The notes: generated by a model not told the origin, from the letters alone. Positions 9,745-20,453 are shown, counted from the first letter of the stretch. The stretch is 64,000 bases of DNA from Trypanosoma brucei gambiense DAL972 (GCF_000210295.1 NC_026742.1:682001-746000); one strand, 5' to 3'. Made by a program: numbers and translations.

Positions 9745-10810
9745 CTCGTTTTAATTTTTGTTTTGACTTCTACCTGTGATTTATTATTAATTGTTTTGTT
9801 GGGTCGTTCTTCTGGTGTATACAAGGTTTTGTCGTCTCTCCTGTGTGCCTTACCGGCTTTACTGTTCGTGACGCGTTAAAGCAGCCGGGGAGTGAACAAG
9901 TAGCGGTGTTTGGGAAATAGGTTTGACGGCACTGGATTTACTTTTCCCTTCCCCCTCTGAGTTTTTTAGCGATCTTTACTTGTTTCCTTTTTGATTGCCC
10001 ATCACTGCCACTGATATGATACTCACGTTATTCTATTGTGAGATGTATCAGGTGTGCTGGAAACGCTTTCAGTGGTTCTGTTGTTGTAGGGTAAACGATT
10101 TCGGCGGCTTTATATCTAAGTTCCACTATGTATGAGGATACTTTGCATTACTTATATATACATATCTATACTTTTCGTTTTATCTCTTTTTTTTTTCTAA
10201 TTTACCACAATATGTTCGATTTCCCACATGTGTAGACACGCCATTAGGGAGGCGGAAAGCGAAAGCGTGCGTAATATTTATGTGGGGAAGCGTGGTAAGT
10301 TTGATTTGGATAGCCAGTCGGGAACAAATGACGAGGTCTCGGGAAGGGAAAGGGGAAACGGATGGAGAAGTACAAACTTTTAACGTGTGGTGACTGCATT
10401 TTTTTTTTTCCTTTGAGGGAAGACAGGGAGTTAACTGACACACCGAGAATGGTGACGGAAACTATTCCAGTCACACGAACACCAGGGAGGGTATATGCTC
10501 GTCGCACTTTTCTTGTGGCCTCGCTGCATATATGCGTGTGTGCATGTATAGTAGGTAATCTCTTTCTACTTCATCGCTTCTTGCATTTACATTGTCGTTT
10601 TTGTATTATTATTATCATTATTATTATTTTTTTTTGGTATACGTGATTGTATACATTTGTACGCACACGCCGGATGGTGATAATTTTTGTAGAAGTAAGG
10701 AGATAACTGGAGTAGGAAGCCCAGACGTGAAGTGTTGCGCCCGATCAGGTCTTCACGCACTGGATTTATTTTTCTTTTGGCGTTTACTTCTCGACGGTGC
10801 CTCTGGGTGG
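9738..10810 (+). promoter_or_regulatory. Intergenic: 3' UTR of TXNPx copy 2 and leader of SNW gene
   Basis: No gene supported. T-rich tracts occur at 10185-10197 and 10600-10636 (ATT-type repeats and a T run). AG at 10691-10692 follows a T-rich stretch and is the probable splice acceptor for the SNW gene, giving a leader near 120 nt. Confidence 0.45.
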
Positions 10811-12187
10811 ATGTATGGCATTAGTGAAGATGGTGGGGCTTTTGCTGAGTGTTATTTTGCACAGTACCCACTAGGAATGGGCAAAACGCCACCACCGCCA
10901 TTTGTTCGCGAAGCGGTTCTTGCCCTACGGAAACATACAGACCGCTCTCCACCTTCTTCTACAGATAAATCGCTAGCACTTGTACCGGCGACGGCAGCAC
11001 TTTCGAGTCACGAAGCCACAGAGGGTAATGTTTCGGGTAATTCGGACAAGCTTGCACAAACAACGGAGAGGACACGTGAGGCGTTAGAACTGGTGTTGCA
11101 GGAGCGCCGGAAAGAAGAGGAAGAAAGGGACTTCAGTGGCCGAAACCTAAAGCGTGGCCAGCGAAAAAAGCCAGCACTTGAGTTGACCCTCTCCGCTGAC
11201 GTTGCAGCCGTTGGGATGCACGACCCGGCACCCATTGTGCGATCTCCTACCAAAGTCCCAAAAGAGCCAGCAGATTTCTCCGGCGATCGTAATGGAAATA
11301 CATCTTCTGCCAGTACCACCGTCGTGCCGTTCAGCATTAGCAACTGGAAGAATAAACGCAAGTTGATCATATCCCTGGAGCAGCGCATTGCTCAGCACGC
11401 CGAGGCTCGACCGGTGGGTGGTGAGAGTATTAGCGATAATGTGATGCAGCTGGCCGTTGCGATGCAGCAGGCAAGAAAAGAGGTGGAAGCCGAACAACTT
11501 GCCCGTGAGAAGGCGCGAATGGAAGAAGAGGAACGGCGGCAGGCGGAGCGGGAGGCCGAAGCCACCCAGCGGGCGAAAGAAATACTGGAGAAAACGGCAT
11601 CAGATGCATTGCATTCATCAGGTGACAGAAAGAAAGAAACTCGAGAAGAACGGCTTGAGCGTATTCGGCTGGAGAGGGAGTTGCGGGAGCGAGAGAAGCA
11701 GCAAGAATTGCGGCAACGTCGTTTGGCCAAGGCTGCCACGCGCTTAGGCATGTCAGTGGAGGCGCTTGAAGCCGATGAGGAACTGATGAAGAATATTGAT
11801 AACCCAACAACTACCCGTATTGGCGCTGGTTCCGACTATATTTGCCCTCCTAGTGGTGGCGGCGTATCGACAGGGAACAAAGCCGCTGGAGCAGGCCAAA
11901 GTGAATATGGTGAGCGCCCGCCAACGCTACACGCTGACGAATTGGAGGAGGACACTCGCCCCCCTGGAACCTGCGGCATCCGTAAAGGTGTTTTTGGCTC
12001 AGCGGTCATAAGTAACGAGGGTATCCGTCGCGAGATGGAAGCACTGGCTAAGTTGGAAGAGGGAGGGAGTGAGCCAAAGGATGGGCTGCGGCTTGTCGGT
12101 GACGATGACCTGTCAAGCGGCGATGATGAAGATGATGGGTTAGGAATGGACAAACTCATGAAGAAGAAAAAGAAGCGCCGTCTGTAG
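10811..12187 (+). CDS. SNW/SKIP domain splicing factor (Prp45 homologue)
   Basis: 458 residues from ATG 10811. Upstream codons in this frame to 10592 have no ATG and are T-tract derived. The N-terminal EDGGAFAECYFAQYPLGMG aligns with the SKIP 'DGGAFPEI-hVAQYPLdMG' motif. A mid-protein APIVRSPTK corresponds to the 'PAPVMHSP' motif of SKIP. The family signature SISNWKN (nt 11334-11354) is intact, followed by a long E/R/A-rich helix (about nt 11460-11730), as in SKIP. The tail is acidic, then ends in a Lys/Arg cluster (KKKKKRRL) that looks like a nuclear localisation signal. SKIP/Prp45 is a stable component of the activated spliceosome. In trypanosomes this would serve mainly trans-splicing (inference). 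Confidence 0.9.
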   Translation: MYGISEDGGAFAECYFAQYPLGMGKTPPPPFVREAVLALRKHTDRSPPSSTDKSLALVPATAALSSHEATEGNVSGNSDKLAQTTERTREALELVLQERRKEEEERDFSGRNLKRGQRKKPALELTLSADVAAVGMHDPAPIVRSPTKVPKEPADFSGDRNGNTSSASTTVVPFSISNWKNKRKLIISLEQRIAQHAEARPVGGESISDNVMQLAVAMQQARKEVEAEQLAREKARMEEEERRQAEREAEATQRAKEILEKTASDALHSSGDRKKETREERLERIRLERELREREKQQELRQRRLAKAATRLGMSVEALEADEELMKNIDNPTTTRIGAGSDYICPPSGGGVSTGNKAAGAGQSEYGERPPTLHADELEEDTRPPGTCGIRKGVFGSAVISNEGIRREMEALAKLEEGGSEPKDGLRLVGDDDLSSGDDEDDGLGMDKLMKKKKKRRL

Positions 12188-12762
12188 CGGCACAATTGTT
12201 ACTTCTTCCAGTGTGTATACTTGTGTGGTCGTTCCTTATTTGTTACTTCCCTTTGGCAGTGTTGGAGTTCTCTATGAGGGTACAGACATCTGGCCCTGCT
12301 TTAGGTTGGGTTTGGTTGAGCGTTTTTTTTTTTTAGAATTCCCTTTCCGTTGGGTATTCCCATTTCCTCTTTCTGTTCAACTGTTTTTTTTTCTCCATCA
12401 TAAGAAAAGGGAGAAGAGTTGTAGGGCTAGTGTGTGAAGAGTTTGTTTACCAATAGGAGACACATACTTGAGGAAATAAAAGACGCGTATCGTACGGCAG
12501 GTAATTAAAGGCTAAAGTGTAATAGACGGATACAAGAAAGTGTGTGGACTCAGATCACTCTCACGGGCTCGCACACTCTCTGCATTACAATATTTTTCTT
12601 TTTATCACTGTCCTCCATTGGATTTTGGTATTGTCACTACTCTTGACATCACGGGCCACCGGACATATTTAACCGGACCTAGCCTCGGCTAACTGTTTAA
12701 TACACCGAAGACGACGACGGAGGACGCTTAAATCTTCGTGTTTTTTCTTTCGGCGTGTTGTA
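12188..12762 (+). promoter_or_regulatory. Intergenic spacer with splice acceptor for SPPS
   Basis: T-rich tracts at 12325-12336 and 12384-12393, then a pyrimidine-rich stretch around 12590-12645. AG at 12681-12682 is a likely trans-splice acceptor for the gene at 12763. No gene seen. Confidence 0.4.
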
Positions 12763-13842
12763 ATGCACCGTGCTAATATTATATTACGCACTGCGGTCAC
12801 GGCCGCCAATGCCAATGCCGTATTGACAGGGGAAGGTCGGCCCTTCTCTATGGTGACACGGGAGGTTAAGGCCATGCAGAATCACATTTCCAACCTTGTC
12901 GCTAACAAGGAAAATGAAGTGCTGGATTACGCCGGTAAGTACGTGCTGTCGTCTGGGGGAAAGCTGCTGCGGCCCACATTAGTAGCAATGATGGCCCATG
13001 CACTCGTGCCGCCGCACATGAGTCAGCAGTTTCAGGCCAGTGATATTGGATCACTAGACGATATTCCTTCCGGCACGATCCGCCCCTTTTTGCGGCTTGG
13101 GGAGGTTACAGAACTCATACACACCGCTGCGTTGGTACACGATGATGTGATTGACGATAGTGAGATGCGCCGCGGGAAGCCTGCACTGCATTGCGTGCAC
13201 GATGTCAAGCGTGCCGTGCTCGCGGGTGACTTCCTGCTAGCGCGGGCCTCACTGTGGATTGCTTCCCTATGTGTCCCTCGCATAGTGGTGTTGATGACCA
13301 CAGCTTTAGAGGACTTAACGCGTGGGGAGATGATGCAAATGGAGGGCTGCTTTGATCTTGAAAGGTACGAAGAGAAGACGTACTGTAAGACGGGTTCGCT
13401 TATTGCTAATTCCCTAGCAGCCACGGCGGTGCTTGCGGATCCCTCGAACTCTGCCCATGAAGTCGCTGCTGGGGAGTATGGCAGGCGGTTAGGCATTGCA
13501 TTTCAAATCGTGGACGACTGCCTCGACATCACAGGAGATGAAAAAAACCTTGGAAAACGGACAATGGTGGATATGAAGGCAGGAATCGCCACCTTACCCA
13601 CTCTTCTCGCCGCGAGGCAGGACAGTAAAGTGGATGCCGCAGTGCGCCGCCGCTTTAAGGAGCCCGGCGACGCGGAGATTTGTGTGGAGGCTATCGAGCG
13701 TCACGGTTGTGTTATGGAGGCGTTACAGCACGCAGATCAGCACTGCCGACGGGGCATTGCGGCGCTACGCACTCTGCATGAGTCGCCTGCTCGTGAGCGG
13801 CTAGAAGCGGCGATGAATCTCCTCCTGACACGGGAATTGTGA
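12763..13842 (+). CDS. SPPS: Solanesyl-diphosphate synthase (long-chain trans-prenyltransferase)
   Basis: 359 residues from ATG 12763. All polyprenyl synthase landmarks are present: GGKLLRP (65-71), the first Asp-rich motif D127-D128-V-I-D131 followed by RRGKP, and the second Asp-rich motif D251-D252-C-L-D255. KT at 209-210 and Q248 match the substrate-binding positions. Small residues (Ala122-Ala123) just before the first Asp motif fit a long product. The enzyme elongates farnesyl or geranylgeranyl diphosphate to the C45 side chain of ubiquinone-9, the quinone of T. brucei. The basic, Ala-rich N-terminus (first 25 residues) may be a mitochondrial targeting signal. The C45 specificity rests on the organism's known UQ9 and my recollection of this locus. 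Confidence 0.88.
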   Translation: MHRANIILRTAVTAANANAVLTGEGRPFSMVTREVKAMQNHISNLVANKENEVLDYAGKYVLSSGGKLLRPTLVAMMAHALVPPHMSQQFQASDIGSLDDIPSGTIRPFLRLGEVTELIHTAALVHDDVIDDSEMRRGKPALHCVHDVKRAVLAGDFLLARASLWIASLCVPRIVVLMTTALEDLTRGEMMQMEGCFDLERYEEKTYCKTGSLIANSLAATAVLADPSNSAHEVAAGEYGRRLGIAFQIVDDCLDITGDEKNLGKRTMVDMKAGIATLPTLLAARQDSKVDAAVRRRFKEPGDAEICVEAIERHGCVMEALQHADQHCRRGIAALRTLHESPARERLEAAMNLLLTREL

Positions 13843-14506
13843 GCGCATCATTTTTACTCTTTCTTCCCTCCCCCCCCCCCACACACACAGTCGGCAACAG
13901 TTCCCCCTCTTTGTTAAGATCTGCTGCGATTTGGTTCAGCGACATTTTATTTGTAGGCCCCTGCCACCTTTTCGTTCCAAGCTTTGGTTCTATGGATAAC
14001 ATGAATACGTGTAATTCGTCCACACTTGTCCTACATTTTTGTTCCTTTTCAATTTTGTTTACCCTGTACTGTTAATCCGCATTGGCGCGCTTTGGAGAGT
14101 TACATGAGGGAAGAGAGGCGCTTGTGTCTTATTTCTTATTCCAATCTGTTGCAGAATTGTGCGTGGATTTAGGCCTCCCCGTATCGTCCGTCGTTGGATC
14201 CTGGTTTAGTATCTGCTGTCACTATTTTGCACCCTTTTACCTTTTTTCTGGTGTCCCATTTGTTAAGTTGGCTGTAATCGGCTTTTAAACCTCAAGGCGC
14301 TTTGAAAGAATAGTTTACAACTTTGTTTCCTATTGAACCATTCGTTTAGTACTGTCAAAGGAAGCAAAGGTGTGAAGAAGAAGAAAGGACAAAAAACCGA
14401 AGAAGCGTATTATTTATTCATCTATTTATTTATTAGTTAGTGATACCACGCAGATTCAATATCGAAGCATTGATCAACCGTGATTGAACATTAAAAAAAA
14501 AAATCA
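13843..14506 (+). promoter_or_regulatory. Intergenic spacer with splice acceptor for GDH
   Basis: A C-rich run at 13870-13880, then a pyrimidine-rich tract about 14220-14262 followed by AG at 14266-14267. A long A-rich leader leads to the GDH start. No gene supported; the 68- to 78-codon open frames here are cysteine- and phenylalanine-rich and not called. Confidence 0.4.
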
Positions 14507-17485
14507 ATGATGCGCCGTGCTTCTTACTGCGCGGGCCATGTCTTCACTTCCCTCACCGTCGTTGGATCCCGTCGATTCTTTCAGGGTGAAAGATGTGAAG
14601 CGGAAATTGTAAAACTGACAAAGGAGCGCGGCATCTTCAGTGATGCCTCAGTCGAAGCTTCTGTGCACCAGTTGATGTCTCGACTCTCCGACAGCCCATA
14701 TGTCCGTCATTACACGGACGCGGAAGTATCGGCGCATGCTCACGGGTTTCTTTGTGCAAAGGCAAGGAGTGCACTGGGTGAGCCGTTTGAGCATTTTCAC
14801 GAAAGTGACGATTCGGCCTTCTACATTTGCCGAAAGGACCAGGCAAGTCAGCTGCGAGCCGTGCGGCAGTTGACCAAGTTTGTCAGCCGCGAAAGGGAAA
14901 CCAAACAATCTGTCTCTGTGCGTTGTTACACTGCCGGTGACAGTGACATTGCCGTCTTCACCGCCAAAATACGTCCTTTTGTGAACCCCAATCCGGAAAA
15001 GGGTGAAACGGACATCGGACAACTTGCGAGTTCCGCTTTTTTGGAGGAGCGTTCACCAGAGATGCAGGAGCGATATCAGGACCTCATCAACCGCTTCCAC
15101 GAATCAGTTGTTCCAGTTCACACTGTGCGCGAAGTGGATGGCGAAGTTTGTTTTTCCATGATCATGGCCGCAGACCGCTCCTACTACATCGCGACGTTGC
15201 AGACAGTCATACAGGAGATCCCCGGCGCTGTCGTCACACGCTGTTTCTCGGAGACTTTTTCCAATGACACTCATGTTTACACGTATTTTGTTCGAGGTGC
15301 TACAAGTCAGCAGCTTAGCGATCGCGCCTCTCTAGTGCCCTTCCTTCCCACCCGCCCGCGCAGTTTGATTACGCGCCTTCACGAGGATATGGTGTTCAAC
15401 ACGGAGCAAACAGTGTACACGGATGCTGCAGTCATTTTCGCCTTCTACTTTACCCCGCAGCCGACATCCGAAGATTATCGTCATCTACGCAGTTTGGTGT
15501 CGAAGGAACCCAACGGATTGAGTCGTCTCAACAATCTTCGCACAACACTCAGTCTCGAGATGATGTCGGAGCGGTATATCCTCACACTCATCTCCACTTA
15601 CCCCGAGTTCATGAAGGAGATATATGAGGATTTTCAAGTTGGCACCACACACGAGCGACGCTGTGCAATCCGGGAAAAAATCACCACCCGCTTCAGGGAG
15701 GATCAGCGCTCCGAGCACGACTTGGGCATCTTCAATGCATTTCTGCAGTTCAACGAGGTGGTTTTAAAGCACAATTTCTTTAAACAGCATAAGGTGGCGC
15801 TCTGTTTCCGCCTCGACCCTTCTTTTCTTCGTTCATTGGGGTACCCACGAGTACCACATGGTGTTTTTCTTCTCGCTGGCGCGCAGTGGCGTGGATTCCA
15901 TGTGCGCTTTACCGACATCGCCCGCGGCGGTGTGCGCATGATTATTTCGAAGGACACCATGTACCGCCGAAACAAGCGCTCTGTTTTCCAGGAGAACTAC
16001 AACCTTGCCCTCACCCAGTTGCTGAAGAATAAGGACATACCGGAGGGTGGCAGCAAGGGAACCATTCTTGTCTCATCTCGCTACCTGAATACATTCAACC
16101 AGCCTCTTTGTGAGAGGATTTTCTTGCAGTATGCTGATGCACTATTGGATGTTGTCATTCCAGGAGAGGAAGGTATCGTCGATCGACTGAAGACACCAGA
16201 GATCATTTTCCTTGGGCCTGATGAGCACACGGCAGGCACTTTCCCGTCCGTTGGCTCTCTGTTCAGCAAGAAGCGCGGGTACAGTGCGTGGAAATCCTTT
16301 ACAACTGGTAAGGATGCTTCACTGGGAGGTATTCCTCACGATACTTATGCCATGACAACTCGTTCAGTCCGTACGATGGTTCGTGGGGTGTATGAGAAAC
16401 TTGGACTCGATGAAGCAAGTCAGACAAAGTTTCAGACAGGTGGCCCGGACGGTGACCTTGGCTCCAATGAGATTCTGCTGAGCAAGGAAAAGACACTGGC
16501 GGTATTGGATATTTCAGCCTCACTTTTTGATCCAGAGGGACTCAACAAGGAGGAGCTGAAGCGCCTCGCGACTGCGCGAAAACAACTGCGGGACTTTGAT
16601 AAGTCCAAATTGTCATCGAAAGGTTTCCTTGTACTGACAGGGGATAAGAATGTGACGCTCCCAGATGGTACACACGTCAGCGATGGCGTCTCATTCCGTG
16701 ATGAGTTCCATCTTACGAAGTACAGTGCCGCCGATGTGTTTGTGCCATGCGGTGGGCGTCCCCGCAGCGTTACGCTTGCAAATGTTGGTCGATTCCTCAA
16801 CTTAAGCGCCGCTGACAACGACTCTCTACTTGCTGGGGGCAGCATTCAGCTGAAAACCCCGAAATACAAGATAATTGTGGAGGGTGCCAACCTTTTTATA
16901 TCGCAGGATGCGCGTCTTGCTATCGAGCGCTGCGGTATTGTTTTGATTAAGGATGCATCTGCAAATAAGGGTGGTGTCACTTCCTCATCACTTGAGGTGT
17001 ATGCGGGGCTGGCGCTTTCCGACGAGGAGCACGCGCAGCACATGTGCGTCAAGGATCCCAACAATGTGCCGGAGTTCTACAAGAAGTATGTGCTAGACAT
17101 TATTGACCGCATTGAAAGTAACGCCCGCCGTGAGTTTGAGGCCATCTGGCGTGAACAACAGGTACAAGAAGGGATGCCCAAGACTCTCATTGCCGACTCA
17201 CTAAGCGAGAAAAATGTAAGAGTGCGTGCTAGTATTCTTTCGAGTGACATGTGTGAGAACAAAGAACTCGTTCGCTACGTTCTCAGCAAGTACACCCCCA
17301 AAACTCTACTTGAAGTGGTCCCACTCGAAACACTAATGGAGCGCGTGCCCCTCGAGTACCAAAAGGCCATTTGTGCAATGTGGCTTGCATCGGAGTATGT
17401 GTATACCACCGGCATCAGCGGTAATGAATTTGACTTCTTTACTTTCATGACAAAACACATGGAGCAGGCCAAGCACATCTCTTAA
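14507..17485 (+). CDS. GDH: NAD-dependent glutamate dehydrogenase, large (about 115 kDa) type
   Basis: 992 residues; a second ATG follows immediately at 14510. The first about 25 residues (MMRRASYCAG, then RR and F) are basic and hydroxylated with no acid, typical of a mitochondrial presequence. The catalytic half has the GDH signatures FTDIARGGVRM (nt 15907-15939), PEGGSKGTI with the catalytic lysine (nt 16039-16065) and GGPDGDLGSNE (nt 16440-16472). IVEGANLF near nt 16870 is the nucleotide-domain 'EGAN' motif. The long N-terminal region is the regulatory part seen in GDH2-type enzymes of fungi and kinetoplastids. It interconverts glutamate and 2-oxoglutarate, feeding amino acid carbon to the TCA cycle, important in insect-stage cells. 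Confidence 0.95.
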   Translation: MMRRASYCAGHVFTSLTVVGSRRFFQGERCEAEIVKLTKERGIFSDASVEASVHQLMSRLSDSPYVRHYTDAEVSAHAHGFLCAKARSALGEPFEHFHESDDSAFYICRKDQASQLRAVRQLTKFVSRERETKQSVSVRCYTAGDSDIAVFTAKIRPFVNPNPEKGETDIGQLASSAFLEERSPEMQERYQDLINRFHESVVPVHTVREVDGEVCFSMIMAADRSYYIATLQTVIQEIPGAVVTRCFSETFSNDTHVYTYFVRGATSQQLSDRASLVPFLPTRPRSLITRLHEDMVFNTEQTVYTDAAVIFAFYFTPQPTSEDYRHLRSLVSKEPNGLSRLNNLRTTLSLEMMSERYILTLISTYPEFMKEIYEDFQVGTTHERRCAIREKITTRFREDQRSEHDLGIFNAFLQFNEVVLKHNFFKQHKVALCFRLDPSFLRSLGYPRVPHGVFLLAGAQWRGFHVRFTDIARGGVRMIISKDTMYRRNKRSVFQENYNLALTQLLKNKDIPEGGSKGTILVSSRYLNTFNQPLCERIFLQYADALLDVVIPGEEGIVDRLKTPEIIFLGPDEHTAGTFPSVGSLFSKKRGYSAWKSFTTGKDASLGGIPHDTYAMTTRSVRTMVRGVYEKLGLDEASQTKFQTGGPDGDLGSNEILLSKEKTLAVLDISASLFDPEGLNKEELKRLATARKQLRDFDKSKLSSKGFLVLTGDKNVTLPDGTHVSDGVSFRDEFHLTKYSAADVFVPCGGRPRSVTLANVGRFLNLSAADNDSLLAGGSIQLKTPKYKIIVEGANLFISQDARLAIERCGIVLIKDASANKGGVTSSSLEVYAGLALSDEEHAQHMCVKDPNNVPEFYKKYVLDIIDRIESNARREFEAIWREQQVQEGMPKTLIADSLSEKNVRVRASILSSDMCENKELVRYVLSKYTPKTLLEVVPLETLMERVPLEYQKAICAMWLASEYVYTTGISGNEFDFFTFMTKHMEQAKHIS

Positions 17486-18464
17486 ATGTTTCACCAATTC
17501 GATGAAATTAGTGAGTTAACAAACCAATCATACGGGAGGAAGCTGCAGCAGTATATTTATACACGCACATAGTTATGTGCATGTATATTTGTATATGCGT
17601 GTGTGTGGGATACAATTGAGGGAAGAAGATACAAATTTGAAGATGGGAAGGAAACAAAATTCAAGAAGAAAAACGAGTGAAAGGGCATTAGCTAAAGAAA
17701 AAGACAATAAACGCACTAAAAAAAAAATACACCAGTAGATGGAGAAAACGTTTATTTATTTATTTTACTTTTTTTTTACTTGTTTGAAGTGTGAACGGGT
17801 GGCACGTAACCAGTGGGGCAGGGGGGAAACAAATGGAAATGTTTAAAATTAAAAAAAAACTGAAACCCGCTAATGTTTAGGTGGTGAATTTGTGTTTGCG
17901 TTTGTAACCAACTGTAAATATGTATAGAAAATATCCATGCATATTTATTTATTTTAATAATTAAATTATGGTTTATGCATGTAATAATGCAGTGAAACAT
18001 GAAGAGATGAAATTGTATTGGTATATGGGCCCTGGTTTTCAGGTAACAGAATCTGTACGCGTGCTTAGTGGGTTACTTTTCCTTCTTTTCTCCCGTTTCC
18101 CTTTCTCTTTTAGTGATGGTGCTAACAATAATTATAAATATATTTATATTTCTCTACTTTATTCCGTCTTCCATCTGATCATTATGTTCAGGTGTAGGCA
18201 TTAGGGAGGGGCGGGTGATGTGATGTGTGTGGTGTGTATGTGGGGAAGACAACACATAAATTTCATTTGTGCATTTCCCCCCCCCCCTCTCCTTCTTCCT
18301 CCTTTCTTTCCTTCGAAATCTGCAGAAACAAAAAAATAATGGTTATGATGACGATACGGAAGAAGACGGAAGGGTGGATGCACTGGTAGAAGTGAAAGTA
18401 GTGGGAAAGGGGGAGAACGTTAAGTTAAGGTAACGTGAGATAGGGTAAAGAAGAAAAAAAAAAA

Positions 18465-18485
18465 ATATATATATATATATATATA
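18465..18485. repeat. (AT)n microsatellite
   Basis: Ten and a half AT units following an A12-type run, in the long GDH-SDH2C spacer. Confidence 0.9.
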
Positions 18486-18894
18486 ATTTGATAAACAAGT
18501 GTTGAAAAAAAACGCAACGGCGCCATGCAATTTGAGCGTGTACCAGTTCTCCATTGGAGTGATAAACGGCATCAGGTCTAGTTTACAGCTTTAACTTTGT
18601 TTTTTTTACTTTTTGTGTGCTATTTTCTTTCTCTTTTTCGTTCTCTTTTTACTATTATTATTATTATTTTGTTTTGAGGGTAGAACTTCTCCGACTTTAT
18701 CGTTTCTTCCTTTGGTAGAAGGTTATCCTCCATTTATTATTTTTTTTTGTTTTCCCTCTTTTTTTTTTGATTTTCTCCTTATTTTTCATGTGGAGTACCG
18801 TTTCATTGAGTTTTTATGCAAAGAAAATGAAACTGGGTAAAGGAAAGAGAGAAAGCAACACACAGTGAAAGCAAAGAAGAGGAGGGAATCGAAC

Positions 18895-18914
18895 GAATGA
18901 ATGAATGAATGAAT
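18895..18914. repeat. (GAAT)5 tetranucleotide repeat
   Basis: Five perfect GAAT units in the GDH-SDH2C spacer. Confidence 0.9.
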
Positions 18915-19796
18915 AAACAGGCGTTGGCATATAACTTATAACCGCAGTAGAAGTATTCCTAATTTTTATGCCACTTTCCTTCTGTTTTGACTATTATAGT
19001 AATTTTGTTTTTATTTTACTCTTTTTATTTTGTTTTAATTCTTCATTCATTCTTATTCTGACTTTCCATCCCCTCTCCTGTTTTCGTTTTCATTTTATAT
19101 CAGCTTTACATACTCAGCAGCCACTCAATAAAATTAGCGAAAAAATGTCGATTACTGTGATGACACCGAAAGAGTTGTAATGATCATTTGTCTATGAAAT
19201 ATATATTTGGGGCCGCGCGTGTTTATGTATGCTGAGTGTATGGATTTTCTTTTCTTTTCCTCCCCCATCTAAAGCTGTTGTGGGGGATAAATAATTAGTT
19301 TCGGGGATTGAAAGAACGGTGATTGTGTGTGAGGAATTGTTTTGCTGTTGTGACACATTCCGCTGCTATTCAAATTCATTTATTACGTTTCGGAGATTGA
19401 CAGTTGAATCGGCGTTTTTGGTGCCGGTGAAAGTGCATGCGCAAATAGGAGGACTGTTCTTTTATACCTTTTGGTTTTATTATTTTATTTTCCTCACTCA
19501 TACCCTACGCTTCTTGTTATCGTTTCCCAATTCACTGCGGTTGTTAAAGATTAATAAATTCTGCGCGCGGTTGTGTGGTTCTAGGCAACCTTCTTCTTTT
19601 TTCTTTCTTGTAGTCTCACGCATATAAACTGAACATCGTTTTTTTTTTTTTGCTCCCTCTTTTTTTTTTTGAAAAAAAAAAGAAGTTTCATCGGTAAAAG
19701 GTCAGAAAAGTGTCATCTTAGCTTGAGAAGTAGGAAAGCAAATAGTAAGGAAGATAAAAATATCAAACAAACAGTCGTAAGCATTGGTGTAGACAA

Positions 19797-19819
19797 ATAT
19801 ATATATATATATATATATA
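19797..19819. repeat. (AT)n microsatellite in SDH2C leader
   Basis: Eleven AT units about 70 bp before the SDH2C start codon and downstream of the probable splice site, so likely within the mRNA leader. Confidence 0.9.
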
Positions 19820-19886
19820 CCATCAGAGGTTGTAGTAGAACCTTCTTTTTCATTAAAAACAAAAATTCAAAAAAAAAACAAAAATA

Positions 19887-20453
19887 ATGCCTGCTGCACC
19901 GCTTCCCGGCGAGGTTGCGAAGTTCTGCAGCCCCCTTTACATGCACAAGAGAATACTTAGAGCCGCCGCTCCTAAACCGCCGACAGTTTTCACCGCGAAA
20001 GACAACTCAAAAACGGCTTTTCATGTGGTAACGCAACGACCAGGATTTGCAACCACTCCTTACACTGTCAGTCGTTGGTATCTTAAAGAAAAGGTTCACA
20101 GCAGCAATAGGAACCGTTTGGAAGGATTGTACGAATGTGTACTTTGCGCCTCATGCACGGGAAGTTGCCCTCAGTATTGGTGGAATCGCGAACTTTTCCT
20201 CGGCCCTGCGGTGCTTCTTCAATCGTACCGGTGGCTGATTGAACCCCTCGACCGTGATTTTGACAGTCGGGTAAAGATGTTTGAACATGGCCCGCTTGTG
20301 AACTTTTGTCATAATATCTTCAACTGCAGCATCACGTGCCCAAAGTTTCTCAACCCGGGAATGGCTTCGAAGGAAATTAAGCGCCTTTCATCACCAGCAA
20401 CGCTGCGTGTGGGGCCACCGCTGGAGGATGCAAAAGTCGCCTCCAAGTATTAA
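19887..20453 (+). CDS. SDH2C: Succinate dehydrogenase iron-sulfur subunit, C-terminal half (split SDHB)
   Basis: 188 residues from ATG 19887. It contains only the [4Fe-4S]/[3Fe-4S] ferredoxin domain of SDHB: C84-x2-C87-x2-C90-x3-C94-P (cluster S2), then C141-x5-C147-x3-C151-P (clusters S3 and S2). The [2Fe-2S] plant-ferredoxin domain that forms the N-terminal half in other eukaryotes is absent. In its place is a roughly 75-residue stretch unlike SDHB. In Euglenozoa the sdhB gene is known to be split into separately encoded N and C halves that meet again in complex II, and this fits. It acts at the mitochondrial inner membrane, passing electrons from succinate to ubiquinone. SDH2N is not in this window. 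Confidence 0.93.
   Translation: MPAAPLPGEVAKFCSPLYMHKRILRAAAPKPPTVFTAKDNSKTAFHVVTQRPGFATTPYTVSRWYLKEKVHSSNRNRLEGLYECVLCASCTGSCPQYWWNRELFLGPAVLLQSYRWLIEPLDRDFDSRVKMFEHGPLVNFCHNIFNCSITCPKFLNPGMASKEIKRLSSPATLRVGPPLEDAKVASKY

Larger units (their letters stand above)
17486..19886 (+). other. Unusually long gene-free interval (2.4 kb)
   Basis: No credible coding sequence on either strand: open frames are all under 105 codons and made of F, L, I, Y, K from homopolymers. Contents are T-rich and A-rich tracts throughout, (AT)n at 18465-18485 and 19797-19819, a GAAT tetranucleotide run at 18895-18914, and long T runs at 19638-19671 followed by AG at 19681-19682, the likely splice acceptor for SDH2C. 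It is more than twice the usual spacing in this window. It may be a long GDH 3' UTR or contain an unseen small RNA gene. Confidence 0.6.

Noticed and set aside
10592..10810. N-terminal extension of the SNW protein (poly-Tyr/Phe)
   Set aside because: No ATG, derived from ATT/T repeats; the SKIP match begins right after ATG 10811.
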